A stretch of DNA of 64,000 nt from JAGHAJ01 sp964559865 [NCBI: uncultured Synergistota bacterium]. Its GTDB lineage: Bacteria; Synergistota; JAGHAJ01. The DNA lies in the NCBI GenBank assembly GCA_964559865.1, contig CAZLJD010000025.1, forward strand, positions 1 through 64,000, written 5' to 3'. This document shows positions 37,126 to 45,769 of this stretch, in pieces. Every line of letters begins with the position of its first letter. Position 1 is the first letter of the stretch. Below the pieces are notes generated by a model. It searched no databases. It was not told the DNA's origin and saw only the letters and a list, made by a program, of their open reading frames with translations. A program made the position numbers and the translations under genes.

Positions 37126-38262
37126 TTGAATATAGCTGAATTTAAGGTGGAGAGATGGTTGAATACCTATGAGAGTATGGCTAAATACGAGATGGCAGAA
37201 ACGGACATCAAACCGTTTACGCTAAGAGAACTACTTGAACTTGGGGACTTTGAAGAACTGAAGGACGAGCTTTTCAACATGAGGCTCGGTTACAACAACC
37301 CTACTAAAGGGAGTGATAGATTACGAGAGCTTGTGGCTACTCTTTACGGTAATGGTACTACTGCAAATAATGTCCTTATGACAACTGGTGCAATAGAGGC
37401 GGATTTTCTTGTGGCTAATGTGCTTGTTTCTCCTGGTGATAGCGTTGTTGTTCAGTTTCCCGCTTATCAGGCATTATACTCTACTGCTGAAGCACGGGGA
37501 GCAAATGTCAAGTATTGGAAGATGAAGTTTGAAGATGGTTTTGAACCCAAGATAGAGGAACTTGAAAATCTTATTGATGAAAGAACCAAACTCGTTGTAT
37601 TAAACATACCGAACAATCCCACGGGGGCAGTTATCAGTGAAGAACAGCTCAGAACCGTACTTAAATGGGCAGAAGAGGGGGACTTTTATGTGTTGTGTGA
37701 TGAGGTGTACCATGACCTAAAGCTGAGAGATGGCGTTGTACCTCCGTATGGGAGAAGCTTGAGCGAGAGAGCAATCAGCGTAGGTAGTATGTCGAAGGCG
37801 TATGGTCTTTCTGGGGTTAGGATAGGGTGGGTTGTTGCACCGGAGGAGCTGATAGAGAAAATGTGGTCGTGGAAGGACTATACTTCTATAAGTAATAGCC
37901 CTTTGAGTGATTTTTTGGCTACGGTAGCCTTGAGCAATAGGGAAAAGGTTCTGACGCGTAGCATGGAGATAGCCCTTCGGAATCTGAATATCCTCATCGA
38001 TTGGTTTGAGGAGAATAGCAGATTCTTTGATTATGTTGTGCCGAAGGCGGGAGTCTTGTGTTTTCCGAGAGTAAAGAATATACCTGTAAGTACAGAGGAG
38101 CTTTGTAGGGGTGTGTTTGAAGATAGAAGGTTGCTATTGGTTCCTGGAGAGGCTTTTGATATGAGTGGACACTTGAGGATAGGTTTTGGGGGAGACACCG
38201 AAAAGTTTAAGATGGCACTCGGTATTTTATCTGAGTATGTGAGAGAGAATTGGGGAAGGTGA
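37126..38262 (+). CDS. PLP-dependent class I/II aminotransferase
   Basis: A 378-residue fold-type I enzyme. It has the PLP site motifs NIPNNPTGAVIS, CDEVYHDL and the Schiff-base lysine in SVGSMSKAYGLSGVRIGW, and a C-terminal arginine in LRIGFGG for the substrate carboxylate. TTG 37126 is chosen for its AGGGAGGTG site; GTG 37117 overlaps that site. The substrate is not determined; the sequence resembles aspartate- or arginine-related VioD-like aminotransferases. It overlaps the next gene by four bases, suggesting shared amino-acid metabolism. Confidence 0.9.
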   Translation: MNIAEFKVERWLNTYESMAKYEMAETDIKPFTLRELLELGDFEELKDELFNMRLGYNNPTKGSDRLRELVATLYGNGTTANNVLMTTGAIEADFLVANVLVSPGDSVVVQFPAYQALYSTAEARGANVKYWKMKFEDGFEPKIEELENLIDERTKLVVLNIPNNPTGAVISEEQLRTVLKWAEEGDFYVLCDEVYHDLKLRDGVVPPYGRSLSERAISVGSMSKAYGLSGVRIGWVVAPEELIEKMWSWKDYTSISNSPLSDFLATVALSNREKVLTRSMEIALRNLNILIDWFEENSRFFDYVVPKAGVLCFPRVKNIPVSTEELCRGVFEDRRLLLVPGEAFDMSGHLRIGFGGDTEKFKMALGILSEYVRENWGR

Positions 38263-39251
38263 TAAAAGTGGATCGTAAGTTCCCTGACTTACATGATATT
38301 TATATGGCAAGGCAAAATGTTTATTCTGTGGCTAAGGTAACTCCCTTAGTTGAATCTCTGTGGCTCTCGGAGAGGATTGGTGCAGATGTTTTTCTCAAAC
38401 TTGAGAATTTACAGGAAACGGGTTCTTTTAAAGTTAGAGGAGCTACTAACAGGCTTTTTAATCTTAGTGAAGAGGAGAGAACGAGAGGCGTTGTAGCTTC
38501 TTCCAGTGGAAATCACGGTCGTGCACTTGCTTTTGTATCAAAAAGGCTTGGCATTAAAGCTACAATATGCGTGTCTCGGCATGTTCCACAGTATAAGATT
38601 GATGCAATGAGGCGATTAGGTGCAGAGGTAGTTGTTGCTGGAGAGACGCAGGATGATGCAATGAATCATGTCTCTGTGTTGCAGAAGGAAAAGGGTATGG
38701 TTAGAGTGAGTCCCTTTGATGATCCTTATGTTATAGCAGGACAGGGTACCATAGGAATTGAGATTATGGAGCATCTTCCTGATGTGAGAGCTGTTGTTGT
38801 TCCTCTTTCTGGAGGGGGCTTGATAAGTGGTATAGCGCTTGCAGTTAAGAGTATAAATGATAGTGTGAAAGTAGTAGGGGTTTCAATGGAAAAGGGACCT
38901 GCTATGTACTATAGCTTAAAGGCGGGTAAACCTGTAGATGTGGAAGAAGAAGTCAGTATAGCAGATGGGCTATTAGGTGGTATAGGCCTTGATAATAAGT
39001 ATACATTTGAAATGGTGAAGAGATATGTAGATGAGGTTATCCTCGTTTCGGAAGTAGAAATAGCCCAAGCAATGGCATTTGCCTTGGATAAACATCACCT
39101 CGTAGTGGAAGGGGCGGGTGCTGTGGGCATAGCAGCTGTGCTTTTTGGTAAACTTGGGGAGATAAGTGGAAAAGTTGCTGTGATTGTTAGTGGCGGTAAT
39201 GTAGGTCTTTCGAGGCTTTTAGAGATATTCAGGAATTATGACATTTCGTAG
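38259..39251 (+). CDS. Threonine/serine dehydratase (catabolic threonine ammonia-lyase type)
   Basis: A 330-residue fold-type II PLP enzyme. The PLP lysine lies in LQETGSFKVRGATNRL, the substrate loop is SSSGNHGRALA and the phosphate cup is PLSGGGLISG. There is no C-terminal ACT regulatory domain, matching TdcB-type or racemase-type members. GTG 38259 overlaps the aminotransferase stop; GTG 38268 (after GGGGAAGG) is an alternative. Substrate is threonine or serine by family; not provable here. Confidence 0.9.
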   Translation: MIKVDRKFPDLHDIYMARQNVYSVAKVTPLVESLWLSERIGADVFLKLENLQETGSFKVRGATNRLFNLSEEERTRGVVASSSGNHGRALAFVSKRLGIKATICVSRHVPQYKIDAMRRLGAEVVVAGETQDDAMNHVSVLQKEKGMVRVSPFDDPYVIAGQGTIGIEIMEHLPDVRAVVVPLSGGGLISGIALAVKSINDSVKVVGVSMEKGPAMYYSLKAGKPVDVEEEVSIADGLLGGIGLDNKYTFEMVKRYVDEVILVSEVEIAQAMAFALDKHHLVVEGAGAVGIAAVLFGKLGEISGKVAVIVSGGNVGLSRLLEIFRNYDIS

Positions 39252-39316
39252 ATGAAACAGGTTGCGGATTTTAAGATACAAAATTTGTTGTTTAATTATG
39301 AAAAGAGACAGAAATC

Positions 39317-39344
39317 TTGACAAAGGGTGTGTGTCCTGTATAAT
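39317..39344 (+). promoter_or_regulatory. Promoter of the iron-type ABC transporter
   Basis: TTGACA (39317-39322), 16 bases, TATAAT (39339-39344), 39 bases before the binding-protein ATG. A near-consensus housekeeping promoter. No Fur-like palindrome was recognised around it. Confidence 0.8.
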
Positions 39345-39383
39345 TATTATTGGTTCAATAAATACTAAGGGGGTGTTTGTTTT

Positions 39384-40412
39384 ATGAGGAAGAGGTGGAC
39401 GGTATTTTTGGCGATGGCACTGATAGTCTTATTCAGTACGACGAGCTTTGCAGCAAAGACGCTTGTTGTGTATGTTACCTACGACGCAGCAGAGGCCAAG
39501 ATAATCATTTCACAGTTTGAGAAGGATACGGGCATCCATGTGAAGTGGGTCAGGATGTCTTCTGGGACAACGCTGAATAGGTTAAGAGCAGAAAAGAAGC
39601 ATCCTCAAGCAGATGTCTGGACGGGTGGTCCTTCTGATTCTTATGTAACTGCGGCAGAGTATGGAGTTCTTGAGCCTTACATTCCTCCAAATGCCAAGAA
39701 CATTCCGGCAAAGTACAGGGATCCTAAGGGGTATTGGAATGGTATCTACCTTGGTATAATAGGATTTGCCACCAATAAGAACTACCTTGCGAAGATGAAG
39801 AAGAAAAACAAGTTCTTTGAGGCACCCACAAGCTGGATGGACCTTCTAAATCCGTTTTATGAGAACAACATTCAGATGCCCAACCCGGGTTCCTCTGGTA
39901 CAGCGTTGACGATAGTCTCTACACTGATTCAGATATTTGGATGGGACAGAGCGTTTGAGTACATGAAGATGCTTGATAAGCAGATTCAGCTCTATACCGA
40001 ACACGGTGCGACCGGAGGTACTGCTGCAGGACTGGGTCAGTGTGCAGTAGGGGTGATATTTGGTCAAGATATACTTCATAGGATATACGAGAAGCACTAT
40101 CCTTTGATACTTACATTCCCGAAGGAAGGAACGGGTTACGAGATAGGTGGAACTGCACTCATAAAGGGTGCGAAGCATGTAAAGGAGGCTAAAACATTTA
40201 TCAACTGGATGCTTTCGAAGAGGGCTCAGAACCTTTGGGCAAAGACAGGATTCTTCCACTTCCCTACTGCTATAGGAGCGACTCCACCAAAGGGCTGGCC
40301 TCCACTTAGCAAGATCCACCTTATAAACTACGATGCAAAGTGGACGGGTGAGAACAGGGACAAGATAGTAAACACATGGACGAAGGAGATATTAGAGAGG
40401 CGTAAAAAGTAG
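39384..40412 (+). CDS. Ferric-iron-type ABC transporter substrate-binding protein (FbpA/AfuA family)
   Basis: A 342-residue exported protein with signal peptide (VFLAMALIVLFSTTSFA) and a periplasmic binding protein fold. LVVYVTYDAAEAKIIISQFEKDTG, PQADVWTGGPSDSY and GTALTIVSTLIQIFGW resemble the Fe(III)/FutA/AfuA group; related members bind 2-aminoethylphosphonate or thiamine. Followed by a matching permease and ATPase. Iron is the best guess, alternatives remain possible. Confidence 0.88.
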   Translation: MRKRWTVFLAMALIVLFSTTSFAAKTLVVYVTYDAAEAKIIISQFEKDTGIHVKWVRMSSGTTLNRLRAEKKHPQADVWTGGPSDSYVTAAEYGVLEPYIPPNAKNIPAKYRDPKGYWNGIYLGIIGFATNKNYLAKMKKKNKFFEAPTSWMDLLNPFYENNIQMPNPGSSGTALTIVSTLIQIFGWDRAFEYMKMLDKQIQLYTEHGATGGTAAGLGQCAVGVIFGQDILHRIYEKHYPLILTFPKEGTGYEIGGTALIKGAKHVKEAKTFINWMLSKRAQNLWAKTGFFHFPTAIGATPPKGWPPLSKIHLINYDAKWTGENRDKIVNTWTKEILERRKK

Positions 40413-40431
40413 AATTTAGTGTTAGAAGCTG

Positions 40432-40462
40432 ACATGGGGGGCAGTATCCTTGCCCTCCATGT
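40432..40462 (+). terminator. Attenuating hairpin after the binding-protein gene
   Basis: A 12-pair stem (40432-40443 with 40451-40462, one G-T pair, seven-base loop) lies 20 bases past the binding-protein stop, followed by TCTTTAT. Such hairpins often stabilise the abundant binding-protein mRNA and reduce read-through to the permease gene. Its weak T tract fits partial termination. Confidence 0.75.
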
Positions 40463-40486
40463 TCTTTATGGGTAGGAGGGAATGTA

Positions 40487-42148
40487 GTGGATGCAGATGT
40501 AAAGAAACGGGATGTCTTGTTCAGTGTAGCTGTATGGTTGATAATTGTATCCATTTTGCTTTTTGTTGTCTATCCTTTAGCTTATATATTTGTGGAGGTT
40601 TTCTTTCCCGAAGGTGTACCTACGTTAAAGCTCTTTAGTGAGATACTACAAAGGCACTACTTTGTGCAAGGATTTATAAATAGTGTAAAAGTTGCTACTG
40701 TGGTAGCTTCTCTTTCGGTAGCTATTGGCTACCTATTTGGATACACGGTTACGAGGGTCGATATATCGAGGAGAAAAAGGAAAGTATTTGATATCTTAGC
40801 AACTCTGCCTATCCTCTCTCCACCGTTTTTGCTTGCACTTTCTGCTGTTTTGCTGCTTGGATACAACGGATTGATAACGAAGGGATTGCTGGGTATAACC
40901 AATTTCTCTATATACGGTTTTAAGGGTCTTGTGATAGTTGAGACTATAGGACTGTTTCCTATAGCGTACCTCACGATAAAGGGGACGCTGCAGTCGATAG
41001 ACCCTTCAATAGAAGATGCGGCTTCGAACCTGGGGGCTACAAGGTGGTATGTGTTCAGGAAAGTTACATTCCCACTTTCTTTAGCGGGTGTTGCAAATGC
41101 CTTTCTTTTGACCTTTTCTTTATCGATGGCAGACTTTGGAAATCCTATGTTACTTGCGGGTAGCAGATTTCCTGTGCTTTCAGTTCAGGCGTATCTACAG
41201 ATTACAGCTCAGTTTCACATAGATAAAGGTGCAGCAGTGGCACTGCTGTTATTGCTGCCTGCGCTTGTGATATTCTTTATTCAGCAGAAGATAATTCATT
41301 CAAGGTCTTATGTTACTGTTACGGGGAAACCTTCTTCTTTGCATCCTCAACCTCACTCGAGACTTGCGAAGGGGATTTTGGTAACTTTATGCGTAGTTGT
41401 ATTGGGAATAGTTGCTGTCTTTTATGCTACAGTATTGTGGGGTGCATTCACAGACATATGGATGATAAACCATGTATTTACCTTGAGGCATTTTATCTAC
41501 GTGTGGCAAGCGGGAAAGGAATATCTCTTCGATACTCTCATACTTGCAGGTATAGCTACACCCATTTCTGGTGTTATAGGGATATTTATAGCATTTTTGA
41601 TTATAAGAACTAAATTGCGTGCTAATAAGTTCATAGAGATGTCCACAATGCTGAATTTCTTTCTACCTGGTACGGTTGTGGGTATAGGCTATATGCTTGC
41701 CTTTAATCAGTATCCTTTCTTACTTAGTGGCACGGCTTATATAATCATATTTAACTTTATTTTCCGATACATCCCTGTAGGGATAAGAAGTGGTATCTCT
41801 ATATTGCTACAGATAGACCCTTCTATCGAGGAGGCGTCTATGAATTTAGGGGCTAATAGGATGCAGACATTTAGAAAGATCACAATGCCTCTAATCTCAC
41901 CAGCGTTCTTTTCTGGTTTGGTTTACACATTTGAGAGGTCTCTAACTGCAATAAGTGCTATCGTCTTTCTTGTTTCTCCCAGTTGGTATATATTCACAGT
42001 ATTTATATTGGATGAACTATCTATAGGCAGGATAGAAAATGCCTCTGCAGCAGTAGTCATTCTGTTTGTTATAATATCTGCATTTATCTGGTTGGCAAAG
42101 TTTGTTACTCGCACGATGGGTGAGATTCCTACCGAAATATCTGCATAA
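40487..42148 (+). CDS. ABC transporter permease, double-length (FbpB/AfuB type)
   Basis: A 553-residue permease made of two homologous six-span halves. Each half has an EAA loop: DAASNLGATRWYVFRKVTFP (about residues 177-196) and EEASMNLGANRMQTFRKITMP (about residues 448-468). This duplicated form is typical of ferric-iron FbpB transporters. GTG start after GGGTAGGAGGG; 75 bases separate it from the binding-protein gene and hold the hairpin above. Confidence 0.92.
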   Translation: MDADVKKRDVLFSVAVWLIIVSILLFVVYPLAYIFVEVFFPEGVPTLKLFSEILQRHYFVQGFINSVKVATVVASLSVAIGYLFGYTVTRVDISRRKRKVFDILATLPILSPPFLLALSAVLLLGYNGLITKGLLGITNFSIYGFKGLVIVETIGLFPIAYLTIKGTLQSIDPSIEDAASNLGATRWYVFRKVTFPLSLAGVANAFLLTFSLSMADFGNPMLLAGSRFPVLSVQAYLQITAQFHIDKGAAVALLLLLPALVIFFIQQKIIHSRSYVTVTGKPSSLHPQPHSRLAKGILVTLCVVVLGIVAVFYATVLWGAFTDIWMINHVFTLRHFIYVWQAGKEYLFDTLILAGIATPISGVIGIFIAFLIIRTKLRANKFIEMSTMLNFFLPGTVVGIGYMLAFNQYPFLLSGTAYIIIFNFIFRYIPVGIRSGISILLQIDPSIEEASMNLGANRMQTFRKITMPLISPAFFSGLVYTFERSLTAISAIVFLVSPSWYIFTVFILDELSIGRIENASAAVVILFVIISAFIWLAKFVTRTMGEIPTEISA

Positions 42149-42160
42149 GGGTGGTATGAG

Positions 42161-43219
42161 ATGAGTGTAACTCTTAAAGGTGTTACGAAGATTTTTAATG
42201 ATGTGGTTGCTGTTGATGATGTGACGCTTGAGGTTAAAGATGGTGAGTTTTTGACTTTATTGGGACCTTCTGGCTGCGGAAAGACCACTACATTGAGGAT
42301 GGTAGCTGGTTTTGAAACACCAACTCGGGGGGAAATCTTTATCGAGAACAAGAAGGTGAATGATATCCCTCCCTATCAAAGGAATACTGGTATGGTGTTT
42401 CAGAGTTACGCTTTGTTTCCGCATTTATCAGTGTTTGAAAATATAGCGTTTGGGTTGAGACTTAAGGGTTTTAGCGAGTCTGAGATTAAGGAAAAAGTGA
42501 AAAGGATTGCAGAGATGCTGGGTTTAGGGGAGCTCACATCGAGGAATCCTTCTCAGCTTTCGGGTGGACAGCAACAGAGGGTTGCTCTTGCAAGGGCTCT
42601 TGTTATTGAACCTAAAGTGTTGTTACTTGATGAGCCTCTGTCTAATTTGGATGCCAAGCTTAGGGTGCAAATGAGGGTGGAATTGAGGAGGTTGCAGCAA
42701 AGTCTTTCTATAACATCCATATATGTTACGCATGACCAGAGTGAAGCTATGAGTATGGCGGATAGGATAGTAATAATGGATAGAGGTAGGGTTCAGCAGG
42801 TTGGAACTCCTTGGGAAATATATGGGAAACCTGCAAATAGATTTGTAGCTGACTTTATAGGGAGAGTAAACATTATCGATGCCAGGATAGTTGAGATGTC
42901 TGAGGATTCTACTACTATTGAGATGCTTGGAAAAGAATATACAGTTGATTTTGCTCCTAAGGAGTTTGAGATTGGCGAGACGGTGCTTACTATAATCAGG
43001 CCGGAGTCCGTTGAGATATGCAGTGTAGATGAAGGAGATATGAATATGGTAGTGGATAGAAGGGTTTATTTAGGCTCCTCTGTGGAGTATTATCTAAAAG
43101 ATGGAGAACTTTCTCTGATGGTTACCGAGGCCAACCCTCAACATAAAGGTATACACTCTGAGGGGGAAACGGTTGGCATAAGGTTTCTGCGTGACTGCAT
43201 GCACTTTATAAAGTCATGA
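42161..43219 (+). CDS. ABC transporter ATPase (FbpC/PotA-type)
   Basis: A 352-residue ATPase. Walker A is LLGPSGCGKTTTLRMVAGFE, the signature is LSGGQQQRVALARAL, and Walker B is LLLDEPLSNLDAKLR. A C-terminal TOBE domain (about residues 270-350) completes it. FbpC, UgpC and PotA share this layout; the partners point to an iron-type substrate. It overlaps convergent mscS by six bases. Confidence 0.92.
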   Translation: MSVTLKGVTKIFNDVVAVDDVTLEVKDGEFLTLLGPSGCGKTTTLRMVAGFETPTRGEIFIENKKVNDIPPYQRNTGMVFQSYALFPHLSVFENIAFGLRLKGFSESEIKEKVKRIAEMLGLGELTSRNPSQLSGGQQQRVALARALVIEPKVLLLDEPLSNLDAKLRVQMRVELRRLQQSLSITSIYVTHDQSEAMSMADRIVIMDRGRVQQVGTPWEIYGKPANRFVADFIGRVNIIDARIVEMSEDSTTIEMLGKEYTVDFAPKEFEIGETVLTIIRPESVEICSVDEGDMNMVVDRRVYLGSSVEYYLKDGELSLMVTEANPQHKGIHSEGETVGIRFLRDCMHFIKS

Positions 43220-44230
43220 CCCTTTTGCTTCACCCTTTAGATATACGGTTGTTACTGGATATGGGATGATTATTCCTTCTTCCTTGTATCTTTTGTGGAG
43301 TCGCTTTAAAAATTCGTGTTTTATTAAGTATTGGTCAGTAAACTCTTTTACTCTGAGTATTACAGAAAACTTGATGCTGAATTCTCCAAATGTGTGGTAT
43401 CTAATAAATGGTTGAAATCCTTTTATACCTCCTATTACTTCCTCTTGGATGCTTTTAGCCACTTCGATGGTTACCCTTTCAACTTTTTCCAAATCACTCT
43501 CATAGCTCACGCCAACTTGAATTACTACGGACATCTCAGGTACTGGGAGGTGGTAGTTTACCACGATAGAGGATGCCAGCTTGGAGTTTGGCACTATGAT
43601 GAGGTTATTTGACAGCATCCGCACCGTTGTGTTCCTCCAGCCGATGTCTTCCACATACCCTTCTTCACCTGTGTTCATCTTTATGTAGTCGCCTGGCCTT
43701 ATCTGTTTCACTGAGAGTATGTACATGCCGGAGAATATGTTTGATAGTGTGTCTTGTAAAGCGAGTGCAACTGCTATACCACCTATGCCCAGAGTTGTTA
43801 TCATCGGTGCTATAGAGACTCCTATTATCTGCAAAACTATTGCAACACCTATGCTGAACAGGAACAGATTTATGATAAACCTTATGATAGAGCTTCCATA
43901 TAACACTTTGTCTTCTGTTTCCTGAAGTGCCCTTGAAAGCACCTTCATGAACAGAACTACGACGGATGCTACAGCAATTATTATGATCCCTTTGTGTATT
44001 AGCTGTTCAAATTTTGCTCCCAGACTTAGATAGGATATGGAGAACTCACCTGCTGCAAGGGTGCTCCAAACGACGAACATCTTTCTCATAGATATGCTTA
44101 GCACCCTGTAAATTTTCCACCTGCTCCTCGTTGCAAGGTGCTTTAACATCCTTATTAGGGCTATGTCTATTACTACCCCTATGCCCAATCCCGCCAGTAC
44201 TATTAGTATGGCTATGATATAAGATTTCAA
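43214..44230 (-). CDS. MscS family mechanosensitive channel
   Basis: A 338-residue protein with several N-terminal membrane spans, the pore-lining helix (about residues 140-170, GIGGIAVALALQDTLSNIFSG) and the cytoplasmic beta domain (QIRPGDYIKMNTGEEGYVEDIGWRNTTVR). This matches MscS-type channels that relieve osmotic pressure. TTG start after GAGGGATCGAG, nine bases after the ZnuA-like stop, so the two are co-transcribed. Confidence 0.93.
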   Translation of the reverse strand: MKSYIIAILIVLAGLGIGVVIDIALIRMLKHLATRSRWKIYRVLSISMRKMFVVWSTLAAGEFSISYLSLGAKFEQLIHKGIIIIAVASVVVLFMKVLSRALQETEDKVLYGSSIIRFIINLFLFSIGVAIVLQIIGVSIAPMITTLGIGGIAVALALQDTLSNIFSGMYILSVKQIRPGDYIKMNTGEEGYVEDIGWRNTTVRMLSNNLIIVPNSKLASSIVVNYHLPVPEMSVVIQVGVSYESDLEKVERVTIEVAKSIQEEVIGGIKGFQPFIRYHTFGEFSIKFSVILRVKEFTDQYLIKHEFLKRLHKRYKEEGIIIPYPVTTVYLKGEAKGS

Positions 44231-44239
44231 CTCGATCCC

Positions 44240-45091
44240 TCACTTAAAGGCTCTTAAGATATTTTCTGTGTCAAACCTTATTAGTGCTATGTAGTTCTTC
44301 CTTTCTTTTACGCCCCCGAGTGGGTCAAGGTAGTAAATTTTAAGATTAAGGTCGGATATAAATGATCTAACTCTTTCTAACGGTATTTGAGGCTCTACGA
44401 AAAACACGGATACATGGTGTTTCCTTATCTCTTCTATGAGTTTCTTTAGGTAGTAAGGTGTTGGACTCTTTCCTCCAGGTGGTTGAAATGAACCTAATAT
44501 CTTTAGACCATAGGCTTGTGCAAAGTAGTCGTATGCGCGGTGATATGTAAGAAGTGGTTTGCCTTTCAATGGCTGTAGTAGTTTGGCTATATCTTTGTTT
44601 AGTAGGAGCAGCTTTTTCCTGAATTTAGACGCATTTCTCTTAAAAGTGTTAGCCTGTTTTGGAAACAGCTTCATTAGGCGGAGTTTTATGTTTTCTGTCA
44701 TTGCAATAGCGTTTAAGGGTGATAACCAATAGTGAGGATTTTCTATTCCCTCGTTTTTTATAATCTTTATGCCTTTATCTACCGGGATAACATCCATTCC
44801 CTTGCCGTAGGCGTATCTTACCTTCAATACCCAATTATCGAGGTTGTGCCCTATGTAAAAGATTGCCTTTGTCCCTTGTAACCCTGCTATCTCGTGGGGT
44901 GTGAACTCAAATGTATGTGGACTTGCCAGTGGTGGGACTATCAGGCTCACGTGTAACTTTTTACCTGCAATGTTTCTTACTATGTCATATAGGGGAAAGA
45001 TAGTTGCTGCTACTTTGGGGTTGGCTAAGGTTGCGGGAGTAGTGTAACTCACCATAATTGCGAAAGTAAATATATAAAGATATTTCTTCAT
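44240..45091 (-). CDS. ZnuA/TroA-like metal-binding protein of an ABC transporter
   Basis: A 283-residue exported protein (signal peptide YLYIFTFAIMVSYTTPATLA) of the cluster A-I metal-binding family. Likely ligands are His in SPHTFEFTP, His in NPHYWLSP, His in LLTYHRAYDYFA and an acidic residue in YYLDPLGG. The His-rich loop of ZnuA is missing, so zinc or manganese cannot be separated. ATG 45091 after GGGGGTGGGG is chosen; the frame extends upstream but would cross the divergent gene. No matching permease or ATPase is nearby. Confidence 0.88.
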   Translation of the reverse strand: MKKYLYIFTFAIMVSYTTPATLANPKVAATIFPLYDIVRNIAGKKLHVSLIVPPLASPHTFEFTPHEIAGLQGTKAIFYIGHNLDNWVLKVRYAYGKGMDVIPVDKGIKIIKNEGIENPHYWLSPLNAIAMTENIKLRLMKLFPKQANTFKRNASKFRKKLLLLNKDIAKLLQPLKGKPLLTYHRAYDYFAQAYGLKILGSFQPPGGKSPTPYYLKKLIEEIRKHHVSVFFVEPQIPLERVRSFISDLNLKIYYLDPLGGVKERKNYIALIRFDTENILRAFK

Positions 45092-45127
45092 TTTTCCCCA
45101 CCCCCTTTTTCTATTGTGCTGCTGTAT

Positions 45128-45177
45128 ATTATAGCACAGCTGTGTCACCCTGTGAAATATGACTGTTGTGGTATAAT
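45128..45177. promoter_or_regulatory. Divergent promoters with palindrome between the ZnuA-like and DUF447 genes
   Basis: On the minus strand TTCACA (45151-45156), 17 bases and TATAAT (45128-45133) form the ZnuA-like promoter. On the plus strand TATAAT at 45172-45177, with TGTGAA at 45151-45156 as a weak -35 (15 bases), serves the DUF447 gene. The perfect 10-base palindrome CACAGCTGTG (45135-45144) fills the minus-strand spacer, a classic operator position. Confidence 0.7.
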
Positions 45178-45214
45178 CTTTTGTGAATATGTATTTTGGA
45201 GAAAGGGAACATAG

Positions 45215-45769
45215 TTGATATACGAGGCCATAGTTACTACAAAAATGAAGGAGAGGTTTAATATAGCACCAATGGGTGTAGAGTTTACTGCCGATGGCAT
45301 GGTTGTTATATCTCCTTATACTACCTCTCACACTTATGTCAATCTCTTGCGAACGGGTGTGGCAGTGGTTAATTTTGTGGATAATGTTGAGATATTTGCA
45401 CATGCTGTTGTTACAGATGAAGTTTTCCCTTGGTTTCCTGCAGCTACAGTAGATGGTTGGGTTTTAGAAGATGCGTATATGTATCTCGAAGTTGGCGTAA
45501 AGATGGCAAGATTAGGTATGGAGAGGAGTAGTTTTTTTTGTGAGGTATTTTGTGATGTTAAGAAGAGGTATCCCCGTATGTTCAATAGAGCGCAAGCATT
45601 GGTAGTAGAGGCTGCTATTCTTATCAGTAGGTTGAGTATGTATTCGAGGGAAGATATATTGAAATTTTTTAGGGAGAATGAGAGAGTGGTGTTTAAGACG
45701 GGTAGCTTGGTGGAAAGAAGGGCGTGGAAATATCTTAAGAGATTTCTGGAGGAAGGTGAAAGGGTGTGA
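45215..45769 (+). CDS. DUF447 flavin-reductase-like protein of H4MPT clusters
   Basis: A 184-residue DUF447 protein, a split-barrel FMN-binding fold. The N-terminus (MIYEAIVTTKMKERFNIAPMGVEF) and TSHTYVNLLRTGVAVVNF match the family. DUF447 genes occur in H4MPT-linked C1 clusters of methylotrophs and in methanogens, presumably in H4MPT or methanofuran biosynthesis; the exact step is not known to me. TTG start, GTGA overlap with the next gene. Confidence 0.85.
   Translation: MIYEAIVTTKMKERFNIAPMGVEFTADGMVVISPYTTSHTYVNLLRTGVAVVNFVDNVEIFAHAVVTDEVFPWFPAATVDGWVLEDAYMYLEVGVKMARLGMERSSFFCEVFCDVKKRYPRMFNRAQALVVEAAILISRLSMYSREDILKFFRENERVVFKTGSLVERRAWKYLKRFLEEGERV

Noticed and set aside
44240-45403. 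Longer ZnuA-like gene starting at 45403
   Set aside because: It would overlap the divergent DUF447 gene and its promoter and bury the signal peptide; the ATG at 45091 has a good ribosome site.
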